From Bacillus sp. Marseille-Q1617 (GTDB lineage: Bacteria; Bacillota; Bacilli; Bacillales; Bacillaceae_B), in contig NZ_CAHJXM010000001.1 in the NCBI RefSeq assembly GCF_903645295.1, forward strand, positions 1,675,501 through 1,739,500: a stretch of 64,000 bases of DNA, in the 5' to 3' direction. A model generated the notes under the pieces. It saw only the letters and a list, made by a program, of their open reading frames with translations. It did not search any database and was not told the DNA's origin. Made by a program: the position numbers and the translations under genes. Shown piece after piece: positions 8,102-17,260 of this stretch (positions within the stretch are counted from its first letter, which is position 1; every line of letters begins with the position of its first letter).

Positions 8102-9296
8102 TGATATGTTATCACAGGATGAAATCGATGCGCTTCTCAGAGGCTCTGCAGAACCTGAGGATCAGGATGCAGGCGAGATGAACATAGAAGATTATATCAG
8201 TTCCATAGAACAAGATGCTTTAGGCGAGGTCGGAAATATCTCCTTTGGGAGTTCTGCAACAGCTTTATCAACTTTACTTAATCAAAAAGTTGAAATTACA
8301 ACCCCTAAAGTGTCCATTGTGAATAAGAATTCCTTAGAGGAGGAATTCCCTCATCCATACGTTGCAATAGAGGTTCAATATACGGAAGGCTTTTCGGGTG
8401 CAAACCTGTTAGTGATCAAACAATCGGATGCTTCGATCATAGCTGATTTGATGCTGGGTGGAGACGGGATGAATCCTTCCGGGGAGCTCGGGGAAATCCA
8501 GCTCAGTGCAGTTCAGGAAGCAATGAATCAAATGATGGGATCGGCGGCTACCTCGATGTCGACGGTATTCAGTAAAAAGGTTGATATATCACCTCCATCT
8601 GTGGATCTGATGTATATCCCTCACGGAGAAGGTCAGGAGAACATCCCGGATCAGGATTTGCTGGTTAAAGTGTCCTTTTCACTTAAAATCGGAAATCTCA
8701 TCGATTCAAATATCATGCAGCTGCTTCCATTGAGTTTTGCCAAAAGTCTTGTGGATGAGTTGATGAATGGAGGAAGTGAAGAAATAGTAGAAGATACTAA
8801 TCTTTCTCCTGAGCCAGAGGTCCATCATGAATCATCTGCTGAGCCTCAAGGGAACCATGGTCGTAATGATATGTCCAAGGAATTCGCTGGTGTTGGTGCT
8901 GCATCACCGCAGTCCGGCCAGCAGCAAACTGCGCCGCAGCACTTCGGAGGGCAAGGGTATTCCGGCCAGCAGTCTGTTCATGTGCAGCCTGCGACATTTT
9001 CAAATTTTGAACCAGCAGGGTTGGGGCAGCAGGAAACAAAAAATCTGGATATGCTTCTCGATATACCTTTACAGGTAACGGTTGAGCTTGGTAGAACGAA
9101 TCGTTCAGTGAAGGATATTTTAGAAATGTCTTCCGGCTCTATCATTGAGCTCGATAAGTTAGCCGGGGAACCTGTTGATATTTTAGTGAACAGCCGCTTG
9201 ATAGCAAAAGGGGAAGTTGTGGTAATTGATGAAAATTTCGGTGTTCGTATCACCGATATCGTCAGTCCGAGTGATCGGTTGAACAAACTTAGATAA
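8091..9296 (+). CDS. fliY: Flagellar motor switch phosphatase FliY
   Basis: FliY combines a CheC-like CheY-P phosphatase module with a C-terminal FliN-type C-ring domain. The N terminus repeats the FliM-type CheY-binding peptide (LSQDEIDALLRG). Two CheC-type helices carry the expected E-x2-N patterns: DALGEVGNISFG near residue 42 and AVQEAMNQMMG near 142. A low-complexity linker rich in Q, S, G and H spans about residues 225-310. The FliN-like domain begins DIPLQVTVELGRTNRSVKDI. The protein is 401 residues, a little longer than B. subtilis FliY, mainly because of the linker. Confidence 0.96.
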   Translation: MMSDDMLSQDEIDALLRGSAEPEDQDAGEMNIEDYISSIEQDALGEVGNISFGSSATALSTLLNQKVEITTPKVSIVNKNSLEEEFPHPYVAIEVQYTEGFSGANLLVIKQSDASIIADLMLGGDGMNPSGELGEIQLSAVQEAMNQMMGSAATSMSTVFSKKVDISPPSVDLMYIPHGEGQENIPDQDLLVKVSFSLKIGNLIDSNIMQLLPLSFAKSLVDELMNGGSEEIVEDTNLSPEPEVHHESSAEPQGNHGRNDMSKEFAGVGAASPQSGQQQTAPQHFGGQGYSGQQSVHVQPATFSNFEPAGLGQQETKNLDMLLDIPLQVTVELGRTNRSVKDILEMSSGSIIELDKLAGEPVDILVNSRLIAKGEVVVIDENFGVRITDIVSPSDRLNKLR

Positions 9297-9348
9297 TCAA
9301 TGAAAAAAGAGCCTGGATAAATAATTTGAAAGATGGAGGATGAGGGCG

Positions 9349-9711
9349 ATGGCGAATAAAATTTTGATAGTAGATGACGCTGCATTTATGCGAATGATGA
9401 TTAAAGATATCTTGACAAAGAACGGATTTGAAGTTGTAGGTGAGGCTGCTGATGGAGCACAGGCTGTAGAAAAGTACAAAGAGGTACAGCCTGACTTGGT
9501 GACAATGGATATCACGATGCCTGAAAAAGACGGTATCGCAGCTCTGAAGGATATTAAAGCAATGGATCCCGGTGCAAAAATCATCATGTGTTCGGCAATG
9601 GGCCAGCAGGCAATGGTAATCGATGCGATTCAAGCAGGGGCTAAGGACTTCATCGTCAAGCCATTCCAGGCGGACCGGGTAATTGAGGCGATCCAAAAGG
9701 CTTTAAGTTAA
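9349..9711 (+). CDS. cheY: Chemotaxis response regulator CheY
   Basis: CheY is the diffusible receiver-domain protein phosphorylated by CheA; it binds FliM and FliY. The start at 9349 is 9 bases after GGAGG, which would sit immediately against the alternative ATG at 9340. The 120-residue product has the acidic pair in ILIVDDAAFMR, the phosphoacceptor aspartate in PDLVTMDITMPEKDG (about residue 54), the conserved S/T in IIMCSAMGQ and the lysine in DFIVKPF. It lies between fliY and fliO as in B. subtilis. Confidence 0.97.
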   Translation: MANKILIVDDAAFMRMMIKDILTKNGFEVVGEAADGAQAVEKYKEVQPDLVTMDITMPEKDGIAALKDIKAMDPGAKIIMCSAMGQQAMVIDAIQAGAKDFIVKPFQADRVIEAIQKALS

Positions 9712-9735
9712 CAGTTTTTTAAGAAGGTGTATTGA

Positions 9736-10389
9736 TTGAAGAAGCTTCAACTAGTTGTGAGTTTAGTATTTATCTTATTAATGGCAAGTGCTGGAGGGAC
9801 AACGGCACTTGCCGGCATGAAGTCTGTTGATGATTGGTACGAGAAGCCTGAAGGGGAGATTGAGGAAAACCAAAATGCTCCGGCTTCCAAAGAAGGTCCT
9901 GAAGAGGTTCAAACCCCGACTGTCACTTTTTTTGATTATGTGAAAATGATCTTAGCCTTGATTTTTGTCGTAGCCCTTATTTACTTTTTACTGAAATTTA
10001 TCAATCAAAAAGGGAGATCATTTCAGCAAACGAAAATGATTCATCATTTAGGGGGGGCGCCTTTGGGAGGCAACCGCTCTGTGCAGATTGTGAAAGTGGG
10101 CAATCAGGTGCTGGTATTAGGAGTGGGTGAAGACATTCAGCTGTTGAAAGAGGTTCAGGACCAAAAAGAGAAAGAAGAGATTCTGGCTTTTTATAATAGT
10201 GGGAATGAACAGTTGAAAGATCCAAAAACAGTGGTTTCAAATCTGCTGATGAAAGTAAAGGGCAGTTCATCCGATACTGCACCGAGCTCTTTCCAATCCC
10301 ATCTCAAAACACAGCTGGAGGAAATGAGCAAGGGAAGAAAAAGGATGCTTAATGATTTAAAGAATAAGGAGAGCCATTCAGATGAATGA
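9736..10389 (+). CDS. fliO: Flagellar biosynthetic protein FliO (FliZ)
   Basis: FliO supports assembly of the FliPQR export gate. The 217-residue product starts with TTG after AAGAAGGTG. It has a signal-like hydrophobic segment (residues 5-27), then an acidic extracytoplasmic loop. A transmembrane helix follows at about 68-88 (YVKMILALIFVVALIYFLLK), then a cytoplasmic FliO domain containing LGGNRSVQIVKVGNQVLVLG. B. subtilis names this gene fliZ. The 3' end overlaps fliP by 8 bases. Confidence 0.93.
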   Translation: MKKLQLVVSLVFILLMASAGGTTALAGMKSVDDWYEKPEGEIEENQNAPASKEGPEEVQTPTVTFFDYVKMILALIFVVALIYFLLKFINQKGRSFQQTKMIHHLGGAPLGGNRSVQIVKVGNQVLVLGVGEDIQLLKEVQDQKEKEEILAFYNSGNEQLKDPKTVVSNLLMKVKGSSSDTAPSSFQSHLKTQLEEMSKGRKRMLNDLKNKESHSDE

Positions 10390-11047
10390 ATTTATGGAAT
10401 TTTTTAATGGCAGCTCAGCGGATTCTGTCTCCACCAGTGTAAAGCTGTTACTATTATTTACGGTTCTTTCCCTGGCTCCGAGTATACTCATCCTTATGAC
10501 CTCTTTTACACGGATCATGATTGTCCTTTCCTTTGTAAGGACTTCACTGGCAACACAGCAAATGCCGCCTAACCAGGTTTTGATTGGCCTTTCCTTGTTC
10601 CTGACCTTTTTTATTATGGCACCGACATTCCAGCAGGTTAACGATCAGGCGTTGACACCGCTCTTCAATGAAGAAATCAACCTTGAAGAAGCGTATGAGA
10701 ATGCCGCTGTCCCTTTTAAAGAATTTATGAGCAAACATACAAGGCAGAAAGATCTGGAGCTTTTCTTAAATTACTCAGGTGCCGAAAGACCGGAATCGAT
10801 TGCTGATATCCCGATGACATCACTTGTACCGGCTTTTGCTTTGAGTGAGATCAAAACTGCTTTTCAAATCGGATTCATGATTTTCATCCCGTTTCTGGTC
10901 ATTGATATGGTCGTGGCAAGTGTTCTAATGTCTATGGGGATGATGATGCTTCCGCCGGTTATGATATCATTACCATTCAAAATTTTGCTCTTTGTATTGG
11001 TGGATGGCTGGTACTTAGTCGTTAAATCTCTATTAGAAAGTTTTTAA
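10382..11047 (+). CDS. fliP: Flagellar export gate protein FliP
   Basis: FliP is a core subunit of the FliP5-Q4-R1 export gate in the membrane. The 221-residue product contains the family signatures MTSFTRIMIVLSFVRTSLA (about 38-56) and the C-terminal FMIFIPFLVIDMVVASVLMS with MGMMMLPPVMISLPFKI. Four hydrophobic segments are visible. An N-terminal hydrophilic stretch precedes the first helix. Confidence 0.97.
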   Translation: MNEFMEFFNGSSADSVSTSVKLLLLFTVLSLAPSILILMTSFTRIMIVLSFVRTSLATQQMPPNQVLIGLSLFLTFFIMAPTFQQVNDQALTPLFNEEINLEEAYENAAVPFKEFMSKHTRQKDLELFLNYSGAERPESIADIPMTSLVPAFALSEIKTAFQIGFMIFIPFLVIDMVVASVLMSMGMMMLPPVMISLPFKILLFVLVDGWYLVVKSLLESF

Positions 11048-11059
11048 GTAGGTGAGTTT

Positions 11060-11329
11060 ATGAATGCCGAGTCAGTTATAGCATTGGCCGAACGAGGGAT
11101 TTATGTAACCTTGATCGTTTCAGGCCCATTATTGGTACTTGCACTTGTTGTGGGGTTGATCGTAAGTATTTTTCAGGCAACCACACAGATCCAGGAACAA
11201 ACGCTTGCGTTTATTCCAAAGATTGTCGCTGTATTAATCGGAATTGTGTTTTTCGGTCCATGGATGCTGACGAAAATCGTCACCTATTCCTCTCAGATCT
11301 TTTCGGACTTAACAAGGTTTGTAGGTTAA
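11060..11329 (+). CDS. fliQ: Flagellar export gate protein FliQ
   Basis: FliQ is the small two-helix subunit of the export gate. The 89-residue length is typical, with hydrophobic segments at about 13-38 and 50-75. The family motif VSIFQATTQIQEQTLAFIPK is intact. GTAGGTG precedes the ATG. It sits between fliP and fliR, matching its structural partners. Confidence 0.96.
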   Translation: MNAESVIALAERGIYVTLIVSGPLLVLALVVGLIVSIFQATTQIQEQTLAFIPKIVAVLIGIVFFGPWMLTKIVTYSSQIFSDLTRFVG

Positions 11330-11333
11330 TAGA

Positions 11334-12110
11334 ATGGCAGAGCTTGTACCTGTATTATCGGTATTCTTACTGGTTTTTGTTAGGGTTTCTGCATTTTTTG
11401 TCACTATGCCATTATTTTCATACCGGAATATACCCGCTCAGCACCGTATTGCCTTCTCACTGGTGCTTTCATGGGTGATGTATTATACGGTTGAATCAAA
11501 GGCATTTGAAATCAACGGGCAATACTTTCTGCTTGTGATGAAGGAAGCGATGGTCGGGCTTTTAATTGGTTTTGTTGCTTATATGATCATTTCTGCGATT
11601 CAAATAGCAGGAGGGTTTATCGACTTTCAGATGGGCTTTGCGATCGCGAATGTCATTGATCCCCAGACCGGGGCTCAGAGCCCATTGATGGGTCAGTATT
11701 TGTATACTTTTGCACTCTTATTACTATTAGCATTGAATGGCCACCATTTAATTCTTGACGGCATTTTTTACAGCTATCAGCTCATACCGATCGACAGCCC
11801 GTGGATACCTTTCGGTGATGAAGTGTTGATTGACTATATAGTCAAGGCATTTAATTCCATGTTCATTATCGCTTTTCAAATGTCCATTCCGGTTGTAGCC
11901 ACTCTCTTCCTGGTGGATGTCGCCTTGGGGATCGTTGCAAGGACCGTGCCTCAGCTTAATGTATTTGTAGTGGGTTTCCCCATAAAAATAGCGGTGTCAT
12001 TTATTGTTCTTTTTATTGTGATGGGTGTTAGTTTTAAGGTCATACAGGAGTTATTTGAAATGATGTTCGTGACCATGAGGGACTTAATGAAGTTAATTGG
12101 AGGCTCGTAA
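11334..12110 (+). CDS. fliR: Flagellar export gate protein FliR
   Basis: FliR caps the FliPQ helical gate. The 258-residue product is hydrophobic with several membrane segments. It contains the family patterns FVRVSAFFVTMPLF (near residue 15), GFIDFQMGFAIANVIDPQTG (about 97-116) and a C-terminal GIVARTVPQLNVFVVGFPIK. The stop lies one base before the flhB GTG. Confidence 0.96.
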   Translation: MAELVPVLSVFLLVFVRVSAFFVTMPLFSYRNIPAQHRIAFSLVLSWVMYYTVESKAFEINGQYFLLVMKEAMVGLLIGFVAYMIISAIQIAGGFIDFQMGFAIANVIDPQTGAQSPLMGQYLYTFALLLLLALNGHHLILDGIFYSYQLIPIDSPWIPFGDEVLIDYIVKAFNSMFIIAFQMSIPVVATLFLVDVALGIVARTVPQLNVFVVGFPIKIAVSFIVLFIVMGVSFKVIQELFEMMFVTMRDLMKLIGGS

Positions 12111-12111
12111 G

Positions 12112-13194
12112 GTGCAGTGGTTATCATTAGATTTACAGTTTTTCAGTGGTGAAAAGACAGAAAAGGCCACACCTAAAAAAAGGGAAGATGCCAAAAAGAA
12201 AGGGCAGACGGCAAAAAGTCAGGATGTAAACACAGCAATCATCCTTCTGGCCGTTTTCTTATTTTTAACCTTTGGTGCCTCATACATCGGAAATATCGTA
12301 TTTGATTTATTTCGTCATTCCTTTCAGGAGTATATGCTGATGGAGGTAACGGAAAATACTGTTCAGGTCATCACATTGGATCTTATGAAAGAACTGGCTC
12401 TGCTGCTCGGGCCGATCATGCTGGTTGCACTGGTTGCAGGGGTTGTTTCCAACTACATTCAGGTGGGTGTCATGTTCACTACAAAACCACTTGAGCCGAA
12501 ATTGGAAAAAATAGATCCAATAAAAGGATTTAAGCGCATTTTTTCGATGAGAGCCATAGTGGAACTATTAAAGTCTATCCTGAAAATCTCTTTCATCGGT
12601 GCTATCACCTTTGTCATTCTTTGGACCAATATTGAAGAAGTGCTGAGCTTATCTTTTAAGTCGCCGGGAGATTCTTTAGCCGTGATGGCAAAATTGGCCG
12701 TGCAAATGGGCATAGCCGCTTCATTGGCATTGTTATTTCTATCGGTCTTTGATTACCTCTATCAAAAATTCGATTTCGAAAAGAATATCCGTATGTCTAA
12801 ACAGGATTTGAAGGATGAGCATAAAAACATCGAAGGTGACCCTTTGATCAAATCAAAAATTAAACAAAGGCAGCGGGAAATGGCCATGCGCCGCATGATG
12901 CAGGAAGTTCCGCAGGCAGATGTGGTGATCACGAACCCCACACACTTTGCCATTGCCCTTAAATATGATGAAACCAAAAGAGACGCTCCCTATGTTGTTG
13001 CGAAGGGAGTGGACTACTTGGCGCAAAAGATAAAATATATCGCCAAAGAAAATGATGTGGTGATGGTGGAAAACCGTCCATTAGCACGGTCCTTATACGA
13101 TTCAGCCGAAATTGGTGATACAGTACCGGAAGAATTTTTTAAAGCGGTAGCTGAAATCCTGGCCTATGTGTACCGGATCAAAAACAAACTGTAA
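12112..13194 (+). CDS. flhB: Flagellar export switch protein FlhB
   Basis: FlhB is the export-apparatus component whose self-cleavage switches secretion from hook to filament substrates. I place the start at GTG 12112, because GGAGG at 12099-12103 fits it with 8-base spacing; the TTG at 12097 overlaps that site. The resulting 360 residues equal the usual Bacillus length. The N-terminal GEKTEKATPKKREDAKKKGQ, four membrane segments, and the autocleavage motif NPTH (near residue 275, in VVITNPTHFAIAL) are all present. Confidence 0.97.
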   Translation: MQWLSLDLQFFSGEKTEKATPKKREDAKKKGQTAKSQDVNTAIILLAVFLFLTFGASYIGNIVFDLFRHSFQEYMLMEVTENTVQVITLDLMKELALLLGPIMLVALVAGVVSNYIQVGVMFTTKPLEPKLEKIDPIKGFKRIFSMRAIVELLKSILKISFIGAITFVILWTNIEEVLSLSFKSPGDSLAVMAKLAVQMGIAASLALLFLSVFDYLYQKFDFEKNIRMSKQDLKDEHKNIEGDPLIKSKIKQRQREMAMRRMMQEVPQADVVITNPTHFAIALKYDETKRDAPYVVAKGVDYLAQKIKYIAKENDVVMVENRPLARSLYDSAEIGDTVPEEFFKAVAEILAYVYRIKNKL

Positions 13195-13215
13195 GAATGT
13201 TAGGAGAGTAATAGT

Positions 13216-15252
13216 ATGTCAGCAAGAGATTTATCCGTATTAGCCAGTGTCATATTGATTGTAGCCATGCTGATCATCCCATTTCCATCGTGGATGTTGA
13301 GTGTGCTGATTATCATTAATATTTCACTTGCTCTTTTAGTGCTCCTAACCTCCATGAATATGAATGAGCCTCTTCAATTTTCTATATTTCCTTCATTATT
13401 ACTGCTGTTGACACTTTTTCGCTTAGGTCTAAATGTTTCCACAACGAGATCGATTCTCAGTAAAGGAGAAGCAGGGGGCGTTGTGGAAACATTTGGAACA
13501 TTTGTGGTCGGCGGAAATGTTTTAGTGGGGCTAGTCGTCTTTGTGATCCTGATCGTCATCCAGTTCATAGTTATTACGAAAGGATCTGAACGTGTATCGG
13601 AAGTAGCAGCAAGGTTCACCCTCGATGCCATGCCGGGTAAGCAAATGAGCATCGATGCCGATTTGAATGCGGGTATGATCTCGGAGCATGATGCCAGACA
13701 CCGAAGAGACAAAATCAGCAGGGAAGCAGACTTCTATGGTGCTATGGATGGGGCTTCGAAATTCGTAAAAGGTGATGCGATCGCAGGTATTGTGATTGTC
13801 ATGATCAACCTGATCTTCGGCATCATCATCGGGATGACCCAGCAGGGACTTCCTATCGGTGAGGCAGCGACTCGCTATTCCCTTCTTACGGTAGGAGATG
13901 GAATCGTCAGTCAGATACCAGCATTATTGATTTCCACTGCCACGGGTATCGTGGTGACAAGGGCAGCTTCGGAAGGCAATCTCGGACAGGATATTATGAA
14001 GCAGCTCTTGGCGTACCCATTTATGCTGTATGTTGCTGCATTTACTATTTTCATGCTTGGAGTCGCAACACCAATCGACGATATTTTAACCATTCCCATT
14101 GCTGCAGCAATGGCATTTGGGGGATACATGCTTTCTCGCACCCCTGCTGAAAGTGAAACGGAAATGGCTGCCATGGAAGAAGAGGTAGAAACGGATGAAA
14201 TGAAGAGTCCGGAAAGTGTGGTCAATCTTCTTAATGTCGACCCGATAGAGTTTGAATTTGGCTACGGATTAATCCCCCTGGCTGATACAAATCAGGGTGG
14301 AGATTTGCTTGACCGGATTGTCATGATCAGAAGACAATTGGCAATCGAGCTGGGACTGGTGATTCCCGTGGTAAGGATTAGGGATAATATACAGCTTCAG
14401 CCCAATGAGTACCGTTTGAAGATCAAAGGAAATGAAATGGCCCGCGGAGAATTATTGCTCGACCATTATTTAGCGATGAGCCCCGGAGTTGAGGATGATT
14501 CAATTGAAGGGATCGATACCATTGAACCATCGTTCGGACTGCCGGCAAAATGGATTTCTGAGGAAATGAAAGAACAGGCGGAAATATTCGGCTATACAGT
14601 TGTAGATCCCCCATCTGTCGTTTCCACGCATATTACTGAAGTGATCAAGACAAATGCCCATGAACTTCTTGGAAGACAGGAGACAAAACAATTAATCGAT
14701 CATCTTCAGGAGTCTTATCCTATATTGGTAGAAGAGGTCACTCCAAATCCATTGTCTGTGGGGGAAGTTCAGAAAGTGCTTGCTAAGCTGTTGAAAGAGA
14801 ACGTGTCGATTCGCAATCTTCCGATCATTTTTGAAACACTTGCCGACTTTTCAAAAATGAGTTCGGACACTGATCTACTTGCAGAGTACGCAAGACAGGC
14901 ACTTGCACGACAAATCACGAATCAATTCGTTCAGGAAAACGGGTCTCTTAAAGTCGTCACCATGTCCGGAAAGGCAGAAAAACTGATTGCTGACTCCATC
15001 CAGCAGACTGAGCACGGAAATTATCTATCAATGGATCCCAATGATTCACAGAGGGTTCTCGAATCCATCGCTTCTCAGGTCGAACATTTATCCTTAATGG
15101 AAGAATCACCGATTATTCTTTGTTCACCTGCTGTAAGGATGTACGTAAGACAATTAACAGAAAGGTATTTCCCGCAAGTGCCGATCCTGTCATATAACGA
15201 ATTAGAAGCAAATGTAGAAGTCCAAAGTGTAGGGGTGGTGAATGTGGAATGA
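13216..15252 (+). CDS. flhA: Flagellar export gate protein FlhA
   Basis: FlhA forms the nonameric ring of the export gate and docks chaperone-substrate complexes. The 678-residue length is normal. The N-terminal half (about residues 1-310) holds eight membrane segments and the cytoplasmic FHIPEP-type loop with DAMPGKQMSIDADLNAGMI (about 140-158). The C-terminal half is the soluble docking domain with GYGLIPLAD near 345. The stop overlaps the flhF ATG as ATGA. Confidence 0.98.
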   Translation: MSARDLSVLASVILIVAMLIIPFPSWMLSVLIIINISLALLVLLTSMNMNEPLQFSIFPSLLLLLTLFRLGLNVSTTRSILSKGEAGGVVETFGTFVVGGNVLVGLVVFVILIVIQFIVITKGSERVSEVAARFTLDAMPGKQMSIDADLNAGMISEHDARHRRDKISREADFYGAMDGASKFVKGDAIAGIVIVMINLIFGIIIGMTQQGLPIGEAATRYSLLTVGDGIVSQIPALLISTATGIVVTRAASEGNLGQDIMKQLLAYPFMLYVAAFTIFMLGVATPIDDILTIPIAAAMAFGGYMLSRTPAESETEMAAMEEEVETDEMKSPESVVNLLNVDPIEFEFGYGLIPLADTNQGGDLLDRIVMIRRQLAIELGLVIPVVRIRDNIQLQPNEYRLKIKGNEMARGELLLDHYLAMSPGVEDDSIEGIDTIEPSFGLPAKWISEEMKEQAEIFGYTVVDPPSVVSTHITEVIKTNAHELLGRQETKQLIDHLQESYPILVEEVTPNPLSVGEVQKVLAKLLKENVSIRNLPIIFETLADFSKMSSDTDLLAEYARQALARQITNQFVQENGSLKVVTMSGKAEKLIADSIQQTEHGNYLSMDPNDSQRVLESIASQVEHLSLMEESPIILCSPAVRMYVRQLTERYFPQVPILSYNELEANVEVQSVGVVNVE

Positions 15253-16412
15253 AGGTAATAAAATACGTGGCACCAACGATGAATGAAGCCATGAAAAAAG
15301 TAAGGAACGATCTGGGGGAAGACGCGGTCATTTTAAATTCAAAAGTAACCCATTCAGGCGGGGTTTTGGGTTTGTTTAAGAAAAAAATGGTTGAGGTCAT
15401 TGCAGCTGTCGATCCCGGTATCGAAAACGAAAAAGCGGAAATGAAAAGGATGCGCTCACAATCAGTTTTACCGAAACCGCTCCCTAAAGAAGATTTCAGA
15501 GAGAAACAGGCGATCGGGGAAGGATCTGTCCACCAAGAGTTGAGAGAATTAAAACAAATGATCGCTTCTTTTAAATCAAACAATCAATATGAAAGATATG
15601 ATTCATCCATCCGTGAAATATTGATGCATTTACAGATGCAGGGGGTTAATGAATCTTTGTTATTACAAGCAGGTGATTACCTGGAAGATAAATTGAAGGC
15701 AGTAGAAGGAAATCCCCAAGTGTTGAGAGACTCATTGCTTTCGGACGCTAAACATTTCTTGAAGAACACAGTAAGTGATATCCCGATGAGCGGGTTAAGT
15801 TATAAGAAAAAATATATCAATGTGATCGGGCCTACAGGGGTAGGGAAAACGACGACTCTTGCGAAAATGGCTGCTGAAGCAGTGATTGATAAGAGAATGA
15901 AAATAGGGTTTATCACCACGGATACCTATAGAATAGCGGCCATCGAACAACTAAAAACTTATGCCGGCCTGCTAAATGTCCCGGTGGATGTAGTATATAA
16001 GCTGGATGACTACAAAAAAGCCATTGAAAAATTCAGAGATTTCGATCACGTATTCATTGATACGGCAGGAAGGAATTTCAGGGAAAAGAAGTATGTAGAG
16101 GACCTTGAAACGGTCATTGACTTCAAACGTGATATGGAAACGTTTCTTGTATTATCCCTTACCAGTAAAGAAAGCGATATGAAAGAAATCATTAAGCAGT
16201 TTTCTTCCATTGATATAGACCGCTTTATTTTCACCAAGCTCGATGAAACGTCAAGCTATGGATCGATGGTGAACATCATCACTGAATCAAAGACAGGTAT
16301 TGCCTATATAACAACAGGACAGGATGTTCCGGAAGATATAACTGAAGTAAACGCCGATGAAATCGGAGAGCTTCTTCTGAAAGGGTTCAATTATGAAAGA
16401 TCAAGCCTATAA
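15249..16412 (+). CDS. flhF: SRP-type GTPase FlhF
   Basis: FlhF is a signal-recognition-particle-family GTPase that controls number and placement of flagella. An N-terminal basic domain begins MKVIKYVAPTMNEAMKKVRN. The NG domain shows P-loop GPTGVGKTTTLAK (near residue 196), ITTDTYRIAAIEQL, DTAGR (near 273) and TKLDETSSYG near 330. It is 387 residues, slightly longer than in B. subtilis. The 3' end overlaps flhG by 20 bases, as the two partners are tightly coupled. Confidence 0.97.
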   Translation: MKVIKYVAPTMNEAMKKVRNDLGEDAVILNSKVTHSGGVLGLFKKKMVEVIAAVDPGIENEKAEMKRMRSQSVLPKPLPKEDFREKQAIGEGSVHQELRELKQMIASFKSNNQYERYDSSIREILMHLQMQGVNESLLLQAGDYLEDKLKAVEGNPQVLRDSLLSDAKHFLKNTVSDIPMSGLSYKKKYINVIGPTGVGKTTTLAKMAAEAVIDKRMKIGFITTDTYRIAAIEQLKTYAGLLNVPVDVVYKLDDYKKAIEKFRDFDHVFIDTAGRNFREKKYVEDLETVIDFKRDMETFLVLSLTSKESDMKEIIKQFSSIDIDRFIFTKLDETSSYGSMVNIITESKTGIAYITTGQDVPEDITEVNADEIGELLLKGFNYERSSL

Positions 16413-17259
16413 TTTAAGACAAAAAATGCTTATCAATTCATCCACTCCTGCTAAAACGATAGGTATTGTAAGCGGAAAAGGGGGAGTGGGGAAGTCAAAC
16501 ATATCCACCAACCTTTCAATTCTGTTGGGAGAGGCAGATAAGAAGGTTCTATTATTTGATATGGATATAGGCATGGGGAATATACACATTCTAATGGGCA
16601 GTCATCACAAGTATTCGATCATGGATTACATTGAGGAAAAAGAACTAGAAGTCCATGATGTGATATGTGAAAATGTTCATGGAATATCCTATATTAGCGG
16701 AGGGAATGGACTTAAAAGTATAGTAGAGTGGAAGGAAGAGCAGAAAGAACGTTTTTTTGAAGCGATGGGCCAACTGGTCCTAAAGTACGACTATATCCTA
16801 TTTGATATGGGAGCAGGCGTCACCAAAGAAACATTGAACTTTCTATTGACGATGGAAGAAATATTGGTTGTGACGACCCCCGAGCCGACTTCAATTACGG
16901 ATGCATATTCCATGATGAAATATATTCACTTGAGGGATACGGAGAAAGAATTTTACCTTGTCTGTAATCGGGCAGAGAACAATCAGGAAGGTATGTTGAC
17001 CATTTCAAGGCTGCAGGAAACGGTCAGGAAGTTTTTGAATAAAGAGATTGTCTCATTGGGAATCCTGCCGGAAGACCCGGCTGTCAGAAAAGCGGTCAGC
17101 CAGCAGACCCCCCTGATTAAAAGTTTTCCACGTGCCCCTATCTCTATCAGCTTACGTTCACTTGCAGACAAATTCCTTTCGGAAGCTGACAAAATGATCA
17201 TTCAAAACGAGAAACCATCGTTCTTGAAAAATATTAAGAATTTATTTTTCAGGAGGTAA
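16393..17259 (+). CDS. flhG: MinD-like ATPase FlhG
   Basis: FlhG (YlxH) is a ParA/MinD-family ATPase that stimulates FlhF GTPase activity and controls flagellar pattern and number. The deviant Walker A motif SGKGGVGKSN lies near residues 27-36, followed by LLFDMDIGMGNIHILMG and FDMGAGVTKETLNFL. The C-terminal end is basic with amphipathic character (FLKNIKNLFFRR), fitting a MinD-type membrane-targeting helix. The 288-residue length is normal. Confidence 0.95.
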   Translation: MKDQAYNLRQKMLINSSTPAKTIGIVSGKGGVGKSNISTNLSILLGEADKKVLLFDMDIGMGNIHILMGSHHKYSIMDYIEEKELEVHDVICENVHGISYISGGNGLKSIVEWKEEQKERFFEAMGQLVLKYDYILFDMGAGVTKETLNFLLTMEEILVVTTPEPTSITDAYSMMKYIHLRDTEKEFYLVCNRAENNQEGMLTISRLQETVRKFLNKEIVSLGILPEDPAVRKAVSQQTPLIKSFPRAPISISLRSLADKFLSEADKMIIQNEKPSFLKNIKNLFFRR

Positions 17260-17260
17260 G